A DNA stretch of 52,000 nt from Dehalococcoidia bacterium. GTDB lineage: Bacteria; Chloroflexota; Dehalococcoidia; Tepidiformales; Tepidiformaceae. Position 1 is the stretch's first letter; every line of letters begins with the position of its first letter. Both the position numbers and the translations under genes were made by a program. Below the pieces are notes generated by a model that saw only the letters and a list, made by a program, of their open reading frames with translations, ran no database searches and was not told where the DNA came from. The stretch lies in assembly GCA_020847985.1 (NCBI GenBank), contig JADLBC010000047.1, forward strand, positions 1 to 52,000. The letters are read 5' to 3'. Positions 32,026 through 40,810 of this stretch are shown piece by piece.

Positions 32026-33435
32026 GTGATCACCGCTCCCGACCTCACCCGCCTCTTCTCGCCGCGCTCCGTCGCCATCGCGGGCGCCTCCGCCACCGTC
32101 GATAGCCCCGGGCATGATTATGTCCATTCGCTGCGCGTGTTCGGCTTCGAAGGCGAGGTCTATCCCATCAGCCGCAGCGCCGCCGAGGTCGATGGCTACC
32201 GCGCCTACGCGAGCCTCGACGACGTCCCCGGCGAGGTCGACCTGGTGATCTCGTGCCTGCCCAGCTCGGCGGTGCTGGGACTGGTGGCGCAGTGCGCCGC
32301 GAAGCACGTGCCATTCCTCCACCTCTTCACCGGGCGCTTCAGCGAAACCGGCGACGCAGAGGCGGCGGACCTTGAGCGGCGGCTGCTCGCGGCCTGCGAG
32401 GAAGGGGGCGTGCGGCTGCTGGGCCCCAACGGCCTCGGGCTGTACCACCCGGGCGGGCGCATCGCCTTCCGTCCCGACCTCCCGCGCGAGCCCGGCGGCG
32501 TCGCCTTCCTCAGCCAGTCCGGCAACAACGCCGTCGAAGTCGCGCTGCGGGGTAACGCGCGCGGCCTCCGCTTCGGCAAGGTGGCGAACTACGGCAACGG
32601 CCTCGACCTCACGCCCGCGCGCCTCCTCGCCTACCTCGCCGACGACCCGGACACGACCGTCATCGGCGCCTACGTCGAGGGGGTGCCGGATGGGCGTGCG
32701 TTCTTCGAAGCGTGCAAACAGGCGGCCGCGCGCAAGCCCGTGATCATCCACAAAGCCGGGCGCACCGCCGCCGGGGCGAAGTCCGCGTCGTCGCACACGG
32801 CCGCGCTCGCGGGCTCCGCACAGCTCTGGTCGGCAGCGCTGAGGCAGGCGGGTGCGCTGGAAGCACGCAGCCAGGAGCAACTGCTCGACCTCATGGTCGC
32901 CGCCGCGCTGCTGCCGAAAGCGAGCGGAAGGCGCATGGCCATCGTCGGCGGCGGTGGCGGCCGCAGCGTGCAATCCGCCGATGCCGCCGAGGAGAACGGC
33001 TTCGATGTCGTCCCCCTGCCGGATGCCGTGCGCGAACAGGTGCGGGCGAAGGCGCCCATGCTCGCCGATTGGGTGGGCAACCCTGTCGACCAGTCCATCC
33101 TCGCCGGCAGCGGCCTCTCCTCGAACGGCCTGCTCGAACTCATGCTCGCCGACGACGCCTACGAGGTCGCCATCGCGAACGTGGGTGAAGACTGGTTCCT
33201 CGGCCGGCCCGGCGGCGGCGACCGCCTGAAGCATGCGTGCAACCGGCTGGCGGCCATCGCGGCGAATTCGCCGAAGCCCGTCGCCGTCGTCCTCGGCGCC
33301 ACGGAGACAAACGAGCCCGAATACCGCCAGGTCCTCGACGAAGTGCGCGACACCCTCATCGCGCGCGGCCTCGCCGTGTTCCCCAGCGTGGAACGGGCGG
33401 CGTGGGCGGTGGGAGTGCTGAGTGCTGAGTGCTGA
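32026..33435 (+). CDS. ADP-forming acyl-CoA synthetase alpha-like protein
   Basis: A 469-residue protein with a CoA-binding domain (LFSPRSVAIAGAS, residues about 8-130), a succinyl-CoA-ligase-like flavodoxin domain (GPNGLGLYHP, SQSGNNAVEV, SSHTAAL with the phosphohistidine candidate) and a third domain (GGGGGRSVQSADAAEENG). This matches the alpha part of ADP-forming acetate-CoA ligases; the ATP-grasp beta part is absent here and next door, so it is a partial or stand-alone version. GTG 32026 follows TACAAT by 6 bases. The end (VGVLSAEC) and the stop come from a class F array, cutting the final helix short. Confidence 0.88.
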   Translation: MITAPDLTRLFSPRSVAIAGASATVDSPGHDYVHSLRVFGFEGEVYPISRSAAEVDGYRAYASLDDVPGEVDLVISCLPSSAVLGLVAQCAAKHVPFLHLFTGRFSETGDAEAADLERRLLAACEEGGVRLLGPNGLGLYHPGGRIAFRPDLPREPGGVAFLSQSGNNAVEVALRGNARGLRFGKVANYGNGLDLTPARLLAYLADDPDTTVIGAYVEGVPDGRAFFEACKQAAARKPVIIHKAGRTAAGAKSASSHTAALAGSAQLWSAALRQAGALEARSQEQLLDLMVAAALLPKASGRRMAIVGGGGGRSVQSADAAEENGFDVVPLPDAVREQVRAKAPMLADWVGNPVDQSILAGSGLSSNGLLELMLADDAYEVAIANVGEDWFLGRPGGGDRLKHACNRLAAIAANSPKPVAVVLGATETNEPEYRQVLDEVRDTLIARGLAVFPSVERAAWAVGVLSAEC

Positions 33436-33436
33436 G
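33414..33436. repeat. Class F array at the end of the CoA-ligase-like gene
   Basis: Three TGAGTGC units (33417-33436) that provide the stop codon. Confidence 0.92.
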
Positions 33437-33510
33437 CGCGTGCCGGCGGCGGGCCGCGCTCTCGTCGCCATCGCCGGACAGGATTGCTTATTCCAGGAAT
33501 CCAGCCCCCG

Positions 33511-33557
33511 GTGGGGTTGCCCCGTACTCAGCATTAGCACTCAGCACTCAGCACTCC
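33511..33557. repeat. GGGGTTGCCCC core and class F array before the phosphatase gene
   Basis: GGGGTTGCCCC at 33513-33523 and CTCAGCA/TTAGCA/CTCAGCA units at 33526-33556. One unit creates TTAGCACTC, identical to a CIRCE half-site. The array ends 3 bases before the -10 box. Confidence 0.9.
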
Positions 33558-33559
33558 AG

Positions 33560-33565
33560 TACACT
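33560..33565 (+). promoter_or_regulatory. -10 box of the histidine phosphatase gene (leaderless)
   Basis: TACACT, six bases before ATG 33572. Confidence 0.62.
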
Positions 33566-33571
33566 GGCGCC

Positions 33572-34183
33572 ATGCCGACCCGCGTCATCGTCCTTCGCCA
33601 TGGCCAAACCTACGGGACCATTGAGCAGCTGTTCTGCGGCCACTCCGAGACCGACCTCACGCCGCTGGGCATCGAGCAGGCGCGCGCGGCCGGGCGCCGG
33701 CTTGCCGCCGAGAGCCTCGACGGCGCCGTCGCGAGTGACCTTTCGCGTGCCCGCAAGACGGCCGAGTACGCCCTCGGGGAGGCGGCCGCCGCGCCCACGC
33801 TCGCGATCGACCCTCGACTGCGCGAGATGCACTACGGAGACTGGGAGGCGCACCCCGCCGAAACGCTGGCCGAACGCTACCGCGACCACATGCGCGAATT
33901 CTTCGCCTGCCGCCAGCACGCGCCCAACGGCGAAAGCTTCCCGGCCATCCGCGAACGCATGGCCGCCGCCTTCCACGATGCCGTCCGGGCGCACGAGGGC
34001 GGCACCGTGCTGCTCGTGACGCACGGCAACGCGATCATGGCGCTCGTGGCCGAACTGCTCCGCATGCCGCTCGAATCGACCTGGGCCACGCACTTCGACA
34101 ACTGCTCGCTCACGCGCTTCACCGTCGCGAAAAGCGGCCGCGTCACGCTCACGGCCTCGAACGAGACAGCACACCTGGGGTAG
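33572..34183 (+). CDS. Histidine phosphatase (phosphoglycerate mutase family)
   Basis: A 203-residue histidine phosphatase. The catalytic LRHGQT has H10; further residues are ASDLSRARKTAEY (Arg), REMHYGDWE (acid) and VTHGNAIMAL (second His). The length and RxxHYGxWE pattern fit broad-specificity phosphatases of the CobC/GpmB group rather than glycolytic mutase. The substrate is unknown. ATG 33572 is the predicted transcription start. Followed immediately by an inverted class A repeat before a convergent gene. Confidence 0.92.
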   Translation: MPTRVIVLRHGQTYGTIEQLFCGHSETDLTPLGIEQARAAGRRLAAESLDGAVASDLSRARKTAEYALGEAAAAPTLAIDPRLREMHYGDWEAHPAETLAERYRDHMREFFACRQHAPNGESFPAIRERMAAAFHDAVRAHEGGTVLLVTHGNAIMALVAELLRMPLESTWATHFDNCSLTRFTVAKSGRVTLTASNETAHLG

Positions 34184-34277
34184 TTCCCGGTTCCCGGTTC
34201 CCGGTTCCCAGGGAATGGCCTTGAATGGGGTAGCCCCTGGGAACTGGGAACTGGGAACTGGGCGCTGGGAACTGGGC
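34184..34277. repeat. Class A heptamer arrays, inverted pair
   Basis: GTTCCCG x3 and GTTCCCA (34183-34210) face GGGAACT units (34242-34275). The middle has GGGGTAGCCCC. The right arm contains six G3 runs with 4-base loops, a canonical G-quadruplex motif on the plus strand. It exactly fills the gap between two convergent genes. Confidence 0.94.
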
Positions 34278-35117
34278 TCAGAACGGCCTCACCAGGATCA
34301 CCGGGACTTCGGCGCGGCCGAGGACGCCGAGCGCGGCGCTGCCGGCGAGCACGTGGCGCAGCGCGCTGTGGCCGTGCGTGGCCATCCCGATCGCGTTCGC
34401 GCCCGTTTCGGCGACGGCGCGGTTGATGGCCTGCGCGATGCTTTCGCCCTGCGCGGGGCTGCGCACTTCGGTGGTCACATCGAGGCCCGCGAAGGTGGCG
34501 GCGTCGGCCTGGAGTGCTTCGCGCGCGGCGCCTTCGGCGGCGCCGCCTTCGAGCACGCGCAGCAGCGTCACCGCCGCCGTCGATCCCGCGAGCAGCTCCT
34601 GGATGGGGCCGAACGCCGCGCGCGAGGCCTCGGAACCATCGGTGGTGACGAGCACGCGGTAGGGGGCGCCCGGCTTCGCCGCGGTCGCCTTCCCACCCGT
34701 CGCGATGACGGGGCGCCCGGCGCGGGCCACGACATCGAGGACGGTGCTGCCGCGGAACATATGCCGCAGCGCGCTGTTCCCCTGCGAGTGGAGCGCGATC
34801 AGGTTCACGTCGAGGTCATCGGCGGCCGCGGCGATGACGTCCGAGACATCCCGGCGGCGAGGAAGGCGGCGAATCTCGGCCTCGCCTTCGAGCCCAAAGC
34901 GCGCGATCAACTCGCGCAGCCCCTGCAGCCACTGGGCCTCCACGCGACGCACCGCCGTCTCCAGCTCTGTCGCGAACTCGGCATGGGCATCAAGCAGGGG
35001 GTCGAGCACGCGAAGGATGTGCACCGTCGCGTGCGTGGCGGCAGCGAGCGCGGCCACGTGCGGCAGGATTTGTTCGGCGCCACCGCTGCCATCGACCGAC
35101 ACCAGGATCTTCGTCAC
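34278..35117 (-). CDS. Tandem universal stress protein (two UspA domains)
   Basis: A 279-residue protein with two UspA domains, each with the Rossmann-like beta1 (TKILVSVDGSG; YRVLVTTDGSE) and the G2xG9GS/T ATP-loop-like end (HSQGNSALRHMFRGSTVLDVV; THGHSALRHVLAGSAALGVL). The second lacks only small parts of the consensus. Tandem Usp proteins bind ATP and respond to stress; the exact role is unknown. GTG 35117 has GGAGGTGGAG just upstream; a start six codons earlier was rejected. It lies on the same strand as and 70 bases downstream of the PP2C-like gene. Confidence 0.92.
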   Translation of the reverse strand: MTKILVSVDGSGGAEQILPHVAALAAATHATVHILRVLDPLLDAHAEFATELETAVRRVEAQWLQGLRELIARFGLEGEAEIRRLPRRRDVSDVIAAAADDLDVNLIALHSQGNSALRHMFRGSTVLDVVARAGRPVIATGGKATAAKPGAPYRVLVTTDGSEASRAAFGPIQELLAGSTAAVTLLRVLEGGAAEGAAREALQADAATFAGLDVTTEVRSPAQGESIAQAINRAVAETGANAIGMATHGHSALRHVLAGSAALGVLGRAEVPVILVRPF

Positions 35118-35187
35118 AGCTCCACCTCCACGCACGCGCGCCCTCGCAGTCTGCCAGAGAACGGGCTCTGAGGGGACGGCCGGAGGG

Positions 35188-37806
35188 CTAGAAGGTCACC
35201 CGGCGCAGCTTCCCGCCGCTGAAGACGTAGGCCACGCCGTTGCGCATGGTAAATGCCGACATCGCCTTGAAGTCCGGGTGGCGGTATTGGCGGTCGAACG
35301 ACCCATCGCGCCGGAACACCACAACGCGGTCGTTCGCGGCATCGAGCAGGGCGATGTCGTTCTTGCCCGCGAGCACGGGCGTCTCCGGGGCGACGAGCTT
35401 CTTGTCGATGCCGGCCTCGCTCATCACGAGCGAAAGTTGCCCGGAGAAGCGCCGCACGGACCCGTTGGAGTCCACGGTGATCGCCTCGCCATCGACCATC
35501 AGGCGGCGCGCGCCGGCGAGGTCGGGCGTATCGAGCCACTTGAACGGCGTCGCGTTGTAGCCGCCATCCGAAGGGCTGAAGCGATAAATGATGGACGCGG
35601 TCGAATCGAGCACGAAGAGGTCGCGCCCGAACATCGTGATATCCGTGATCTTGAGGTTGGCAGGGGCGGCGAAGGGCACCGCCTTCAGGCCACCGGCGGC
35701 CGTCACCCCCCACAGCCCGCGGCCGTCATCGGCGACGAGCAGGGCCGGGCCGCCGAGGTCGTTGCCATCGGTGAAGGTGGTGGCGATGGGCCGGCCGTGC
35801 TTCGCGTCCTTGTCCTCGCCGTAGACGACCTTGCGTTCGCCATCGGCGAGCCGGATGGAGATGACCTGCCCGGAGGCGCTATCGAGGATGTAGGCGGCGT
35901 CGTTGGAGACGGTGAGGCGCGTGGCCGCCACGGGCTTTTCGCCGAACTGCTCCAGGCTCGCGATCGTTTCCACGGCCGCGGGCGTCTTCACCGCATCCAT
36001 CACGCTCAGCGCCCCGGCGACTTCGGAAATGAGCGACTCGGCCTCAGGCCCGTTCGCCGAGAGGTCGCGCGCTTCGAGCAACAGCGCCTGGGCTTCGGTG
36101 AGCACGCGCCGCCGCTCCGCCGGGTCCTGCGAGAACGACCGCGCGACCGCGATCTTCTGCTCGGCCTGGTCGATGAGGCCGGCGTACCGTTCGCCTTCGT
36201 CCTTGCTGAGCATGCCGGGGAGGGCGATGAAGCCGACGACGGCGACGAGCACGGTCAGGCCGGCGAGGATGATAAGCCACGTCGGGGGGAGGCCGTTGAG
36301 CGCCGTGCGGGCGCCGCCTCCGCCGGAACTTGAGCCCTTCCAGCGGCCCGACGGCTTCGAGCGCACGCGCACGAGTGACCCGCCGCCGTTGATGGTGACC
36401 GCGTTTTCGCCGGCGATCGTGTCGCCGGCGACACTGGCGACGCTGGCGCGGGCGCGCACATCCTCGGCGAGTTCTGCCGCGAGCGGGATCTCCTCATGGT
36501 GCGAAGGCGGCGGCGGGGGCACTTCCTCGCGCACGAGGCCCCGCGAGAAGCTCTGCTGGCGGCGGCGATGCTGACGGCGCTCGGGCAGGGCACCGGGTAC
36601 GGGATCGTTCGCCGGGGTGCCGTTCGAACCACCCCCATTCGAGGCGCCCATCGGGAGCGTGCCGGGCATCGGCTGCGCGACGCGCCACGAAAGCGGATGC
36701 GCCGATGCGGTGGTCGCGGTCGCGAGCTGCGGGAGCGTGGGAATGGCCGTGCGCGAAGCGGCCGCGCGCGATGCCGCGGCCCGGGCCATGCCATCGGCCG
36801 CCAGCTGCGCGAGGACGTTTTCGCCCACCGCGCGGCGCAGCGGCTCGGGGGCCTCGGCCGATTCCATGGGGAGGTAGGCGGCACGCCGGGCACGGGTGCC
36901 GATGCTTGTGAGCTGCGCCCGCGCGACCGCGACGAGGTCCTCCTGCTTCTCTTCGATGAAGAGGCTCGGCTGGAAGGCGTCATCCACGGGCTCGAGGGTG
37001 AGCGCGAGGGGCGTGAGGGCGTGGGCACGGGGGGCATCGCGCCACGACGGCGCGGGTGTTTCGCGGGGAGCGGCCTCGCCGCCGATGACCATCTCGGGCG
37101 CGGCCGCGGGCGGGTTCGCGGGCGAAGCGCTGGCGGAAGCGCGATTGCCGCGAGCCGGCTCCTCGGGCGCCGTCACCAGCAGGACCGTCAGGTGGCGGGC
37201 ATCTTGCAGACGCCGCCACAGCTCCGGCAGCACCTGTTCGACCGGGAGCTGGAGGATGCCGGCGATGAGTTCGTCGTCGCATTCGGCGAGCGCCACGGTC
37301 GAAAGCAGGAGCAGGCGGTCGCCGGGGAGGAAGTTGATACGCGTGAGCTGCGGCTCGAGCGGCCCCGAACCGAGGGGCCGGCCGTGCTCTTCGTCCGTGT
37401 AGTAAGGAATGACGCGCCCGCCGGTGGCATGGAAAGCGACGGAAGGCCCGGCCTGGGCGATGACGGCCTGGGGGCCGCGCCGGCCGAACGCGGAAAGGCC
37501 GATGCTCACGCGGTGCTGCGCGATGCTCTTGCGGTTCCAATCGGAGAGGTTGCGGTGGGCTTCCTGGAAGAGGCGCTGGAGCGCGCCGGTGAGGCTCATA
37601 TCGAGCCCGGCCCAGAGCTGGCCCGCGCCGGAGACGACGTGCCCGGCGAATGCTTCGCCCGCCGGTGTCGTCCCCTCGGCCACGATGTAGAGCTCTGCTC
37701 GGTCGTCGGCGGGCCCCTTGCCGTGGAAATACCCGGCGTTGGGGCCACGGTCGACCGGTTCGTGATCGACTATCGCGAACTGGCCAACCTGGAGTGGTTC
37801 GGTCAA
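35188..37806 (-). CDS. Membrane protein: PP2C-like N-domain, single span, extracytoplasmic propeller-like domain
   Basis: An 872-residue protein. Residues about 5-250 resemble a PP2C (PPM) phosphatase fold (FAIVDHEP, TGALQRLFQEAHRNL, GLSAFGRRGPQAVIAQAGPSVAF, GDRLLLLST) but the metal-binding DG motifs are not obvious, so it may be a pseudo-phosphatase. A Pro/Ala-rich and basic linker (about 250-540) leads to a span (TWLIILAGLTVLVAVVGFIA), a helical region with EAQALLLEARDLS, and a C-terminal repeat domain of beta-propeller type (AAYILDSASGQVISIRL, LFVLDSTASIIYRF). TTG 37806 has AGAGGGA at 7 bases. This looks like a membrane signalling or secretion accessory protein; function unknown. Confidence 0.75.
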   Translation of the reverse strand: MTEPLQVGQFAIVDHEPVDRGPNAGYFHGKGPADDRAELYIVAEGTTPAGEAFAGHVVSGAGQLWAGLDMSLTGALQRLFQEAHRNLSDWNRKSIAQHRVSIGLSAFGRRGPQAVIAQAGPSVAFHATGGRVIPYYTDEEHGRPLGSGPLEPQLTRINFLPGDRLLLLSTVALAECDDELIAGILQLPVEQVLPELWRRLQDARHLTVLLVTAPEEPARGNRASASASPANPPAAAPEMVIGGEAAPRETPAPSWRDAPRAHALTPLALTLEPVDDAFQPSLFIEEKQEDLVAVARAQLTSIGTRARRAAYLPMESAEAPEPLRRAVGENVLAQLAADGMARAAASRAAASRTAIPTLPQLATATTASAHPLSWRVAQPMPGTLPMGASNGGGSNGTPANDPVPGALPERRQHRRRQQSFSRGLVREEVPPPPPSHHEEIPLAAELAEDVRARASVASVAGDTIAGENAVTINGGGSLVRVRSKPSGRWKGSSSGGGGARTALNGLPPTWLIILAGLTVLVAVVGFIALPGMLSKDEGERYAGLIDQAEQKIAVARSFSQDPAERRRVLTEAQALLLEARDLSANGPEAESLISEVAGALSVMDAVKTPAAVETIASLEQFGEKPVAATRLTVSNDAAYILDSASGQVISIRLADGERKVVYGEDKDAKHGRPIATTFTDGNDLGGPALLVADDGRGLWGVTAAGGLKAVPFAAPANLKITDITMFGRDLFVLDSTASIIYRFSPSDGGYNATPFKWLDTPDLAGARRLMVDGEAITVDSNGSVRRFSGQLSLVMSEAGIDKKLVAPETPVLAGKNDIALLDAANDRVVVFRRDGSFDRQYRHPDFKAMSAFTMRNGVAYVFSGGKLRRVTF

Positions 37807-37904
37807 TGGACCGTCCCTCTTGCTCACAGGATAGGCACGGGGCAACTCGACGAACCCCTGGCGCACTCCCAAAAAGGAGTACCCCGCCAGCGCCGGGGAA
37901 AGTC

Positions 37905-37935
37905 ACTATACCACCGGCTTTGCCCATGGAATCAA
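37905..37935 (-). promoter_or_regulatory. Possible promoter of the PP2C-like gene
   Basis: TTGATT (37935-37930), 19-base spacer, TATAGT (37910-37905), giving a leader of about 92 bases. A second -10 candidate, TATCCT (37833-37828), would leave 15 bases before the TTG. The rest of 37807-38009 shows no gene. Confidence 0.4.
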
Positions 37936-38009
37936 CCGGCGCGTGTCACTCGAATCGGGGAAAACCCTCGCCGCCGGACTCGATACCCCCCGATTCGAAC
38001 GGGCGTGGC

Positions 38010-38148
38010 AAGTGCTGAGTGCTGAGTCCTGAGTGCTGAGTGGGCAACCCCGAACGGGCCGGGTAGGCCCGGGGTTGCCCCCGCTCGAACCTTGAACCTT
38101 GAGCCTCGCACCCCTTCTCAGCACTCAGCACTCAGCACTCAGCACTCC
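38010..38148. repeat. Composite element (F-core-B-F)
   Basis: Class F TGAGTGC/TGAGTCC 38011-38041, GGGCAACCCC and GGGGTTGCCCC, class B TCGAACC/TTGAACC/TTGAGCC 38084-38108, and inverted class F CTCAGCA 38117-38147. Confidence 0.93.
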
Positions 38149-38186
38149 CGCCGCGCGGGCGATTCGCACCACTGGCGGGGCCCGAG

Positions 38187-38192
38187 TAGAAT
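38187..38192 (+). promoter_or_regulatory. -10 box of the acyl-CoA ligase gene
   Basis: TAGAAT; predicted start about 38199, with a leader of about 59 bases. Confidence 0.45.
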
Positions 38193-38257
38193 CGCCAAGC
38201 GCACATTACGGAAACCGTCGCCGCCCTGGCCGGTTCCAAGCCTCACGGAGATCGTCA

Positions 38258-39829
38258 TTGAATACCATCGAGTTCCTGCAGATCTCGTCTGCCGTCGTGC
38301 CCGACCGCGAGGCACTGGTTGAGGTCGGCGGAAACAACAAGCGCATCACCTACGCGGAGATGTACCCCGCCGTCGTGAAGCTCGCCAACGCCCTCACCGC
38401 CCTCGGTGTCGAGCGTGGCCAGAAGATCGCGACCATGTCCGTCAACTCCGCGGACTACGTGATTACCTATTACGCCTGCGCGATGCTCGGCGTCTGCTTC
38501 GTGCCCCTGAACTACCGCGCCAAGGACGAAGAGCTTTCGCACATGCTCAACGTGAGCAACTGCCAGGCCGTCCTCGTCTCCGATCGCTACATCGAGATCG
38601 TCGAGCGCATCCGCGGCACCCTCACCAGCACCCAGCACTTCATCGCCTACGACAGCAAGCACGACAACTACCTCGACTACGACCGCATCGTCGCCGAGGC
38701 GAGCGACGACGAGCCCTGGGTCGAAATCGATGACCACGACCCGACCATCCTCATTTTCACCAGCGGCACCACGGCGCTCCCCAAGGGCGTGCAGCTGACG
38801 TACCTCGACATGACCGTGTACGTCACCAACCAGCCGCCGGCGGACCCGGAGATCCACGACAAGGTGCTCGTCTCCGCGCCGTTCTTCCACGTCGCGGGCG
38901 CGACGGCGATGATGCTCGCCATCTGGAGCGGGCGCACGCTCGTCATCCTCCCGGCGTTCACCCCGGAAGGCTGGCTGCAGGCCGTGCACGAAGAGCGCAC
39001 CACGCACGCGTTCGTCGTCCCCACCATGCTCAAGCGCATCATGGAGACGCCGGATTTCGAGAAGTACGACATTTCGAGCATGCGCCAGATCACCTATGGC
39101 GCCGCGCCGATGCCGTACGAAGTCGTCCGCCGGGCGTGCGATATCTTCCCGCCGCGCGGCTGCGGCCTCATCAACGCCTACGGCCAGACGGAATCGACCG
39201 CGACCCTCACCTTCCTGGGGCCCGAAGACCACGACCTCAGCACCGAGACGGCCGTGAAGGAATCGCGCCTGCGCTCCGTGGGCAAGCCCATGCCCGATGT
39301 CGAGATCGGCATCATGGACGAGCGCAACCGCCTCCTGCCCCCGGGCGAGGAAGGCGAAATCTGCGTCCGCTCCGACCGGGTGATGAAGGGCTACTACAAG
39401 CAGGAAGACGCCACCAGCTCGGCGATCATCGATGGCTGGCTGCACACGGGCGATGTCGGCAAGGTCGATGAAGGCGGCTACCTCTTCATCACCGGCCGCA
39501 AGAAGGACCTGATCATCCGCGGCGGCGAGAACATCTCCCCCGGCGAGATCGAGAACTGCCTCGAAGCGCACCCCGCGATCGAGGAGGCGGCGGTCATCGG
39601 CGTGCCGGACCAGGACTGGGGCGAAGTGGTGAAGGCGGTGGTGGTGCTCAAGCCCGGACAGAGCATCACGCCGGGCGAAATCACGGAGTACTGCAAGTCC
39701 CGCCTGTCGTCGTTCAAGGCGCCGCAGTACGTGGCCGTCGTGAACGAGCTCCCGCGCAACCCGATGGGCAAGGTGCTCAAGAACGACCTGCGCAAGGCCT
39801 ACGGCACCGCCACCAATGACCATGTTTAG
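38258..39829 (+). CDS. Acyl-CoA ligase (fatty-acid-CoA synthetase, FadD-like)
   Basis: A 523-residue ANL-superfamily enzyme that adenylates a carboxylic acid and joins it to CoA. Motifs: TILIFTSGTTALPKGVQ (A3, AMP loop), YGQTESTATLTFLG (A5), DGWLHTGDVGKVDEGGYLFITGRKKD (A7-A8), and NPMGKVLKNDLRKAY (catalytic Lys of A10). The acyl specificity is unknown. TTG 38258 follows GGAG by 7 bases; the first codons read MNTIEFLQISSAVVPDREAL. A frame extending 50 codons upstream runs into repeats and was rejected. Its bidirectional terminator separates it from xdhC. Confidence 0.95.
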   Translation: MNTIEFLQISSAVVPDREALVEVGGNNKRITYAEMYPAVVKLANALTALGVERGQKIATMSVNSADYVITYYACAMLGVCFVPLNYRAKDEELSHMLNVSNCQAVLVSDRYIEIVERIRGTLTSTQHFIAYDSKHDNYLDYDRIVAEASDDEPWVEIDDHDPTILIFTSGTTALPKGVQLTYLDMTVYVTNQPPADPEIHDKVLVSAPFFHVAGATAMMLAIWSGRTLVILPAFTPEGWLQAVHEERTTHAFVVPTMLKRIMETPDFEKYDISSMRQITYGAAPMPYEVVRRACDIFPPRGCGLINAYGQTESTATLTFLGPEDHDLSTETAVKESRLRSVGKPMPDVEIGIMDERNRLLPPGEEGEICVRSDRVMKGYYKQEDATSSAIIDGWLHTGDVGKVDEGGYLFITGRKKDLIIRGGENISPGEIENCLEAHPAIEEAAVIGVPDQDWGEVVKAVVVLKPGQSITPGEITEYCKSRLSSFKAPQYVAVVNELPRNPMGKVLKNDLRKAYGTATNDHV

Positions 39830-39842
39830 CCGCTGACGCGGC

Positions 39843-39885
39843 AAACGCGAACGGGGCGCCACTGCGGTGGCGCCCTTTCGCGTTT
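39843..39885. terminator. Bidirectional terminator between the acyl-CoA ligase and xdhC
   Basis: AAACGCGAA pairs with TTTCGCGTTT, and GGGGCGCCAC with GTGGCGCCC, giving a long stem; T-rich on both strands at the ends. Confidence 0.75.
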
Positions 39886-39888
39886 GAA

Positions 39889-39970
39889 GTTCCCAGTTCC
39901 CGGTTCCCAGTTCCCAGGGGATCGGCCCCGAAACGGGGTTGGCCCGGTCCCCTTTTCTCTTTCCTCTTTT
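39889..39970. repeat. Composite element (A-core-C)
   Basis: Class A GTTCCCA/GTTCCCG 39888-39917, GGGGATCGGCCCC, GGGGTTGGCCC, class C pyrimidine array 39950-39970, between convergent genes. Confidence 0.9.
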
Positions 39971-39972
39971 CT

Positions 39973-40773
39973 CTAATCTCTCAGGCCGGCGGGCCTGCGG
40001 TACATCGGCGCCCCCGTGCCGCCGCGGCGGAGCATGAGGACTTCGGCCATGATGGAGAGCGCGATCTCTTCTGGAGTCTCCGCGCCGATATCGAGGCCGA
40101 TGGGGGTGCGTACGGCGGCCAGGTCGCCGGCGTCGAAGCCTTCGTCCTTCAGGTGCGAAAGCACCGTCGCCGTGCGCCGTTTCGACCCGATCATGCCGAC
40201 GTAGCCGGCGCCGCGGCCGAGCACCCGGCGGAGTGCGATCTCATCCTGCTTGTGGCCGCGCGTCACCATCACGACCGATGTGCTGGGCCCGATGGGGAAG
40301 CGGTCGATCGCCGCCTCGTAGTCGTCGCAGATGACCTGGTCGGCCTCGGGCACGACGCGCGCGTCAGCGAACTCCTCGCGGTCGTCGAGGATCGCGACCT
40401 GGAAATCGAGGAAATCGGCCAGCTTCGCCAGCGACCGGCCGATGTGGCCCGCGCCGACGATGAGGATCTCGGGCTTGGCTTCGACCACTTCCAGGTAGAT
40501 GGCGGCGCCGCCCGCGACGGTTCGGGGCGAAAGGGCGCCATCGGCCAGGTACACCGTTTCGGCGGCGTGGCGGCGAAAGAGGTCGTCGCGCGCGGCGGCC
40601 ACGAGTTCATCCAGCGCGGGGTCGCCGAGCGATCCCATCCGGGAGCCGTCGCGCTCGACGAGCAGGCGCGCGCCGGCGGTGAGCGATTCGCGGCCGGGGT
40701 CGAGAATGGAAGCGAGGAGCACGGGCTCGCCGCCCTCCGCCGCGACAAGGAGCCGCCTGGTCAGTTCGAGCAT
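39973..40773 (-). CDS. XdhC/CoxF-type molybdenum cofactor maturation protein
   Basis: A 266-residue XdhC protein that sulfurates or hands over molybdenum cofactor to xanthine dehydrogenase-family hydroxylases. The XdhC N-domain is followed by an XdhC Rossmann domain (ILIVGAGHIGRSLAKLADFLDFQVAILDDREEFA, VICDDYEAA, VTRGHKQDEIALRRVL, GYVGMIGSKRRT, TPIGLDIGAETPEEIALSIMAEV). The target enzyme is not in the window. ATG 40773 lies six bases after TAGACT. Confidence 0.93.
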   Translation of the reverse strand: MLELTRRLLVAAEGGEPVLLASILDPGRESLTAGARLLVERDGSRMGSLGDPALDELVAAARDDLFRRHAAETVYLADGALSPRTVAGGAAIYLEVVEAKPEILIVGAGHIGRSLAKLADFLDFQVAILDDREEFADARVVPEADQVICDDYEAAIDRFPIGPSTSVVMVTRGHKQDEIALRRVLGRGAGYVGMIGSKRRTATVLSHLKDEGFDAGDLAAVRTPIGLDIGAETPEEIALSIMAEVLMLRRGGTGAPMYRRPAGLRD

Positions 40774-40779
40774 GGCTGC

Positions 40780-40785
40780 AGTCTA
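40780..40785 (-). promoter_or_regulatory. -10 box of xdhC (leaderless)
   Basis: TAGACT on the minus strand, six bases before the ATG. Confidence 0.6.
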
Positions 40786-40810
40786 CGCCCGCCCGGCGCG
40801 CGATCCAGCA

